DNA of 44,178 nucleotides, taken from positions 1-44,178 of the forward strand of contig SKKH01000200.1 of assembly GCA_007121555.1 (NCBI GenBank), given 5' to 3'. Source of the stretch: Gemmatimonadota bacterium (GTDB lineage: Bacteria > Gemmatimonadota > Gemmatimonadetes > Longimicrobiales > Gaopeijiaceae). The notes under the pieces are model-generated. The model was not told where the DNA came from and ran no database searches. It was given only the letters and a program-made list of their open reading frames with translations. Position numbers and translations under genes: made by a program. How positions within the stretch are numbered: position 1 is the stretch's first letter; every line of letters begins with the position of its first letter. Below, piece after piece: positions 43,014 to 44,178 of the stretch.

Positions 43014-43059
43014 CCCCGTCCTCACGGATGGGGTCCATGTGCCCGTCGCACGGATGGGC
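43014..43059 (+). repeat. Two tandem near-identical hairpins in the rpsP leader
   Basis: Hairpin 1 (43014-43033) pairs CCCCGTCC with GGATGGGG around loop TCAC. Hairpin 2 (43041-43059) pairs GCCCGTC with GATGGGC around GCACG. The cores differ only in the loop (CCCGTC, then CT or G, then CACGGATGGG). Both keep the same G-U wobble, and the closing pair switches from C-G to G-C, a compensatory change. The repeat unit is 27 bases. No known family fits. Confidence 0.55.
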
Positions 43060-43089
43060 CGAAACGCAGTGCAGAGCGAGAAGACATCT

Positions 43090-43614
43090 ATGGCCGTTCG
43101 TATTCGTCTCCGGCGTATGGGCCGGAAGAAGAAGCCCCACTATCGCGTGGTAGTGGCCGATCGCAGCAAGCCTCGGGATGGGGGCTTCGTGGAGAGCCTC
43201 GGCTACTATCAGCCCCTGACCGACCCGGCCCGGGTCGTCCTGGACCTCGAGCGGGTGGACTACTGGTTGGAGCAGGGGGCGACGCCGTCGGACACGGTCC
43301 GCACCCTGGTCGACAAGGCCCGCAAGGGCGGCGATGACAGCTTCGTCGTAGGCGAAGTGAACCAGGAGGAGGCCAAGGCCCAGGCCGCCGAGGAGCTGGC
43401 GGCCCGCCGCAAGGCCGAGCAGGAGAAGGCGGCTGCGAAGGCCGAGGCCGAGAAGGCCGCCGCCGCCGAGGCGAAGAAGGCGGCTCAGGCGAAGAAGGCC
43501 GCCGAAGCCGAGGCTGAGGCCAAGAAGGGGGACGACGACGCCGAGGAACCGGCCGCCAAGGCCGAGAAGGGGTCCGATTCCGAGGGAGACGGGAAGGAGA
43601 AGGCGGAGGGCTGA
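43090..43614 (+). CDS. rpsP: 30S ribosomal protein bS16 with long C-terminal tail
   Basis: The bS16 core occupies about residues 1-80 ([51 protein letters not shown]). It is followed by about 90 residues of Ala/Lys/Glu-rich low-complexity sequence, partly helical, ending in an acidic tail. Typical bS16 is 80-95 residues, so this 174-residue form is nearly doubled. Extended tails are known in some phyla. The frame reads open upstream to 43006, but ATG 43090 matches the family start. The leader (42997-43089) carries two tandem hairpins. It sits between ffh and rimM. Confidence 0.94.
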   Translation: MAVRIRLRRMGRKKKPHYRVVVADRSKPRDGGFVESLGYYQPLTDPARVVLDLERVDYWLEQGATPSDTVRTLVDKARKGGDDSFVVGEVNQEEAKAQAAEELAARRKAEQEKAAAKAEAEKAAAAEAKKAAQAKKAAEAEAEAKKGDDDAEEPAAKAEKGSDSEGDGKEKAEG

Positions 43615-43657
43615 TACCCCTTCCTCTTCACCCACCCACCCTCCGAGCGCCGCAGCA

Positions 43658-44178
43658 GTGAAGCAAAGCTCCCCTCCAGCCTTCGTCGTGGTCGGGCACC
43701 TGAACAAGCCCCACGGGACCGGGGGGGAGTATTTCGTCTGGCCCCTCACCGATCGGCCCGACGAGGTCTTCCGCCCCGACCGGGAGCTCCGGATCTCCGA
43801 TGCACGGGGAAGGGAGCCCGACGAATTCTTCCCTCCGATCCGCATCTCCCAGGTTCGGCCCTACAAGAAGGGACACCTGGTGCGCTTTCACGGGGTCGAC
43901 GATCGGAACCAGGCTGAATTCCTCCGGGATCGGTATCTCCTTCTCCCCTTCGAGGAGGTCGAGGAGCTGGACGACGACGAGGTCTTCTACCACCAGCTTC
44001 TCGGGATGGACGTTCGGACGGTGGAGGGTCGGGAACTGGGCCGGATCCAGGAGGTCTTCTCCCTGGAGCCCGCCGACCTCCTTCGTGTGAGCGACGGAAC
44101 TTCGGAGTATCTCATCCCCTTCACCCGGAGCATCCTGGTGGAGATGGACCGGGATGAGGGCTGGATGGTGGTGGATCC
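43658..44178 (+). CDS. rimM: Ribosome maturation factor RimM (3' end cut by window)
   Basis: 30S-subunit assembly factor that binds uS19 and acts in 16S rRNA 3' domain maturation. The frame from GTG 43658 reads FVVVGHLNKPHGTGGEYFVWPLTDRPDEVF, the RimM N-terminal barrel. PYKKGHLVRFHGVDDRNQAEFLRDRYLL and then FYHQLLGMDV follow, starting the PRC-barrel, which includes LGRIQEVF and DLLRVSD. 173 codons are visible and the frame runs off the right edge. The GTG has no strong ribosome site and lies 43 bases after rpsP. trmD and rplS would be expected next. Confidence 0.93.
   Translation, partial: MKQSSPPAFVVVGHLNKPHGTGGEYFVWPLTDRPDEVFRPDRELRISDARGREPDEFFPPIRISQVRPYKKGHLVRFHGVDDRNQAEFLRDRYLLLPFEEVEELDDDEVFYHQLLGMDVRTVEGRELGRIQEVFSLEPADLLRVSDGTSEYLIPFTRSILVEMDRDEGWMVVD

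Overview
The window is a continuous, gene-dense, very GC-rich chromosomal segment from a diderm bacterium. An Omp85 (TamA-like) and TamB pair, several lipoproteins and a CsgG-like secreted protein show an outer membrane. The gene content resembles the FCB side of the tree: GH3 proteins fused to a serine beta-lactamase-type domain, long sodium:solute symporters, DUF1343. My best guess is a Gemmatimonadota lineage. This is inference from gene content and base composition, with no marker phylogeny. I see no rRNA, tRNA, CRISPR array, insertion sequence or prophage gene, and no gene-free stretch over about 250 bases.

Layout. Positions 1-21030 run entirely on the + strand and are mostly core genes: thiS (cut by the window edge), thiG, rsmB, a PASTA-domain membrane protein, a TlpA/ResA thioredoxin, a YbbR protein, tsaD, a calcineurin-like phosphoesterase, tamA-like omp85, tamB, htpX, uvrA, ybjN-like, pspA, a D-amino-acid-transaminase-like gene and a CsgG-like lipoprotein/secreted protein. 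Many junctions are ATGA overlaps or gaps of a few bases.

Positions 21054-35105 form an accessory block that I read as a peptidoglycan amino-sugar salvage locus. It holds a NamZ (DUF1343/GH171) lipoprotein divergent from a NagZ-type GH3 lipoprotein and a second NagZ paralogue fused to an S12-type serine hydrolase. It continues with a sensor kinase on the opposite strand whose C-terminal receiver domain is degenerate, and a tightly coupled operon of two Na+:solute symporters flanking a secreted NTF2-like protein, ending in a BadF/BadG-type sugar kinase. Together they could cleave MurNAc and GlcNAc from peptidoglycan ends outside the cytoplasm, trim stem peptides, import the sugars with sodium and phosphorylate them. 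MurQ, AmpG and a DNA-binding response regulator are absent from the window.

Positions 35106-44178 return to housekeeping: an hsp20 gene behind a sigma-54-like promoter, a convergent inositol-monophosphatase-family gene separated by a strong hairpin, trpS, pilT, a DapA-superfamily aldolase, purA, ffh, rpsP (with a long charged tail) and the start of rimM. The non-coding signals I consider most worth a second look are two tandem near-identical hairpins in the rpsP leader, an inverted repeat plus terminator-like element around the purA promoter, a nested inverted repeat between namZ and nagZ, and two sigma-54-like sites in front of stress genes.
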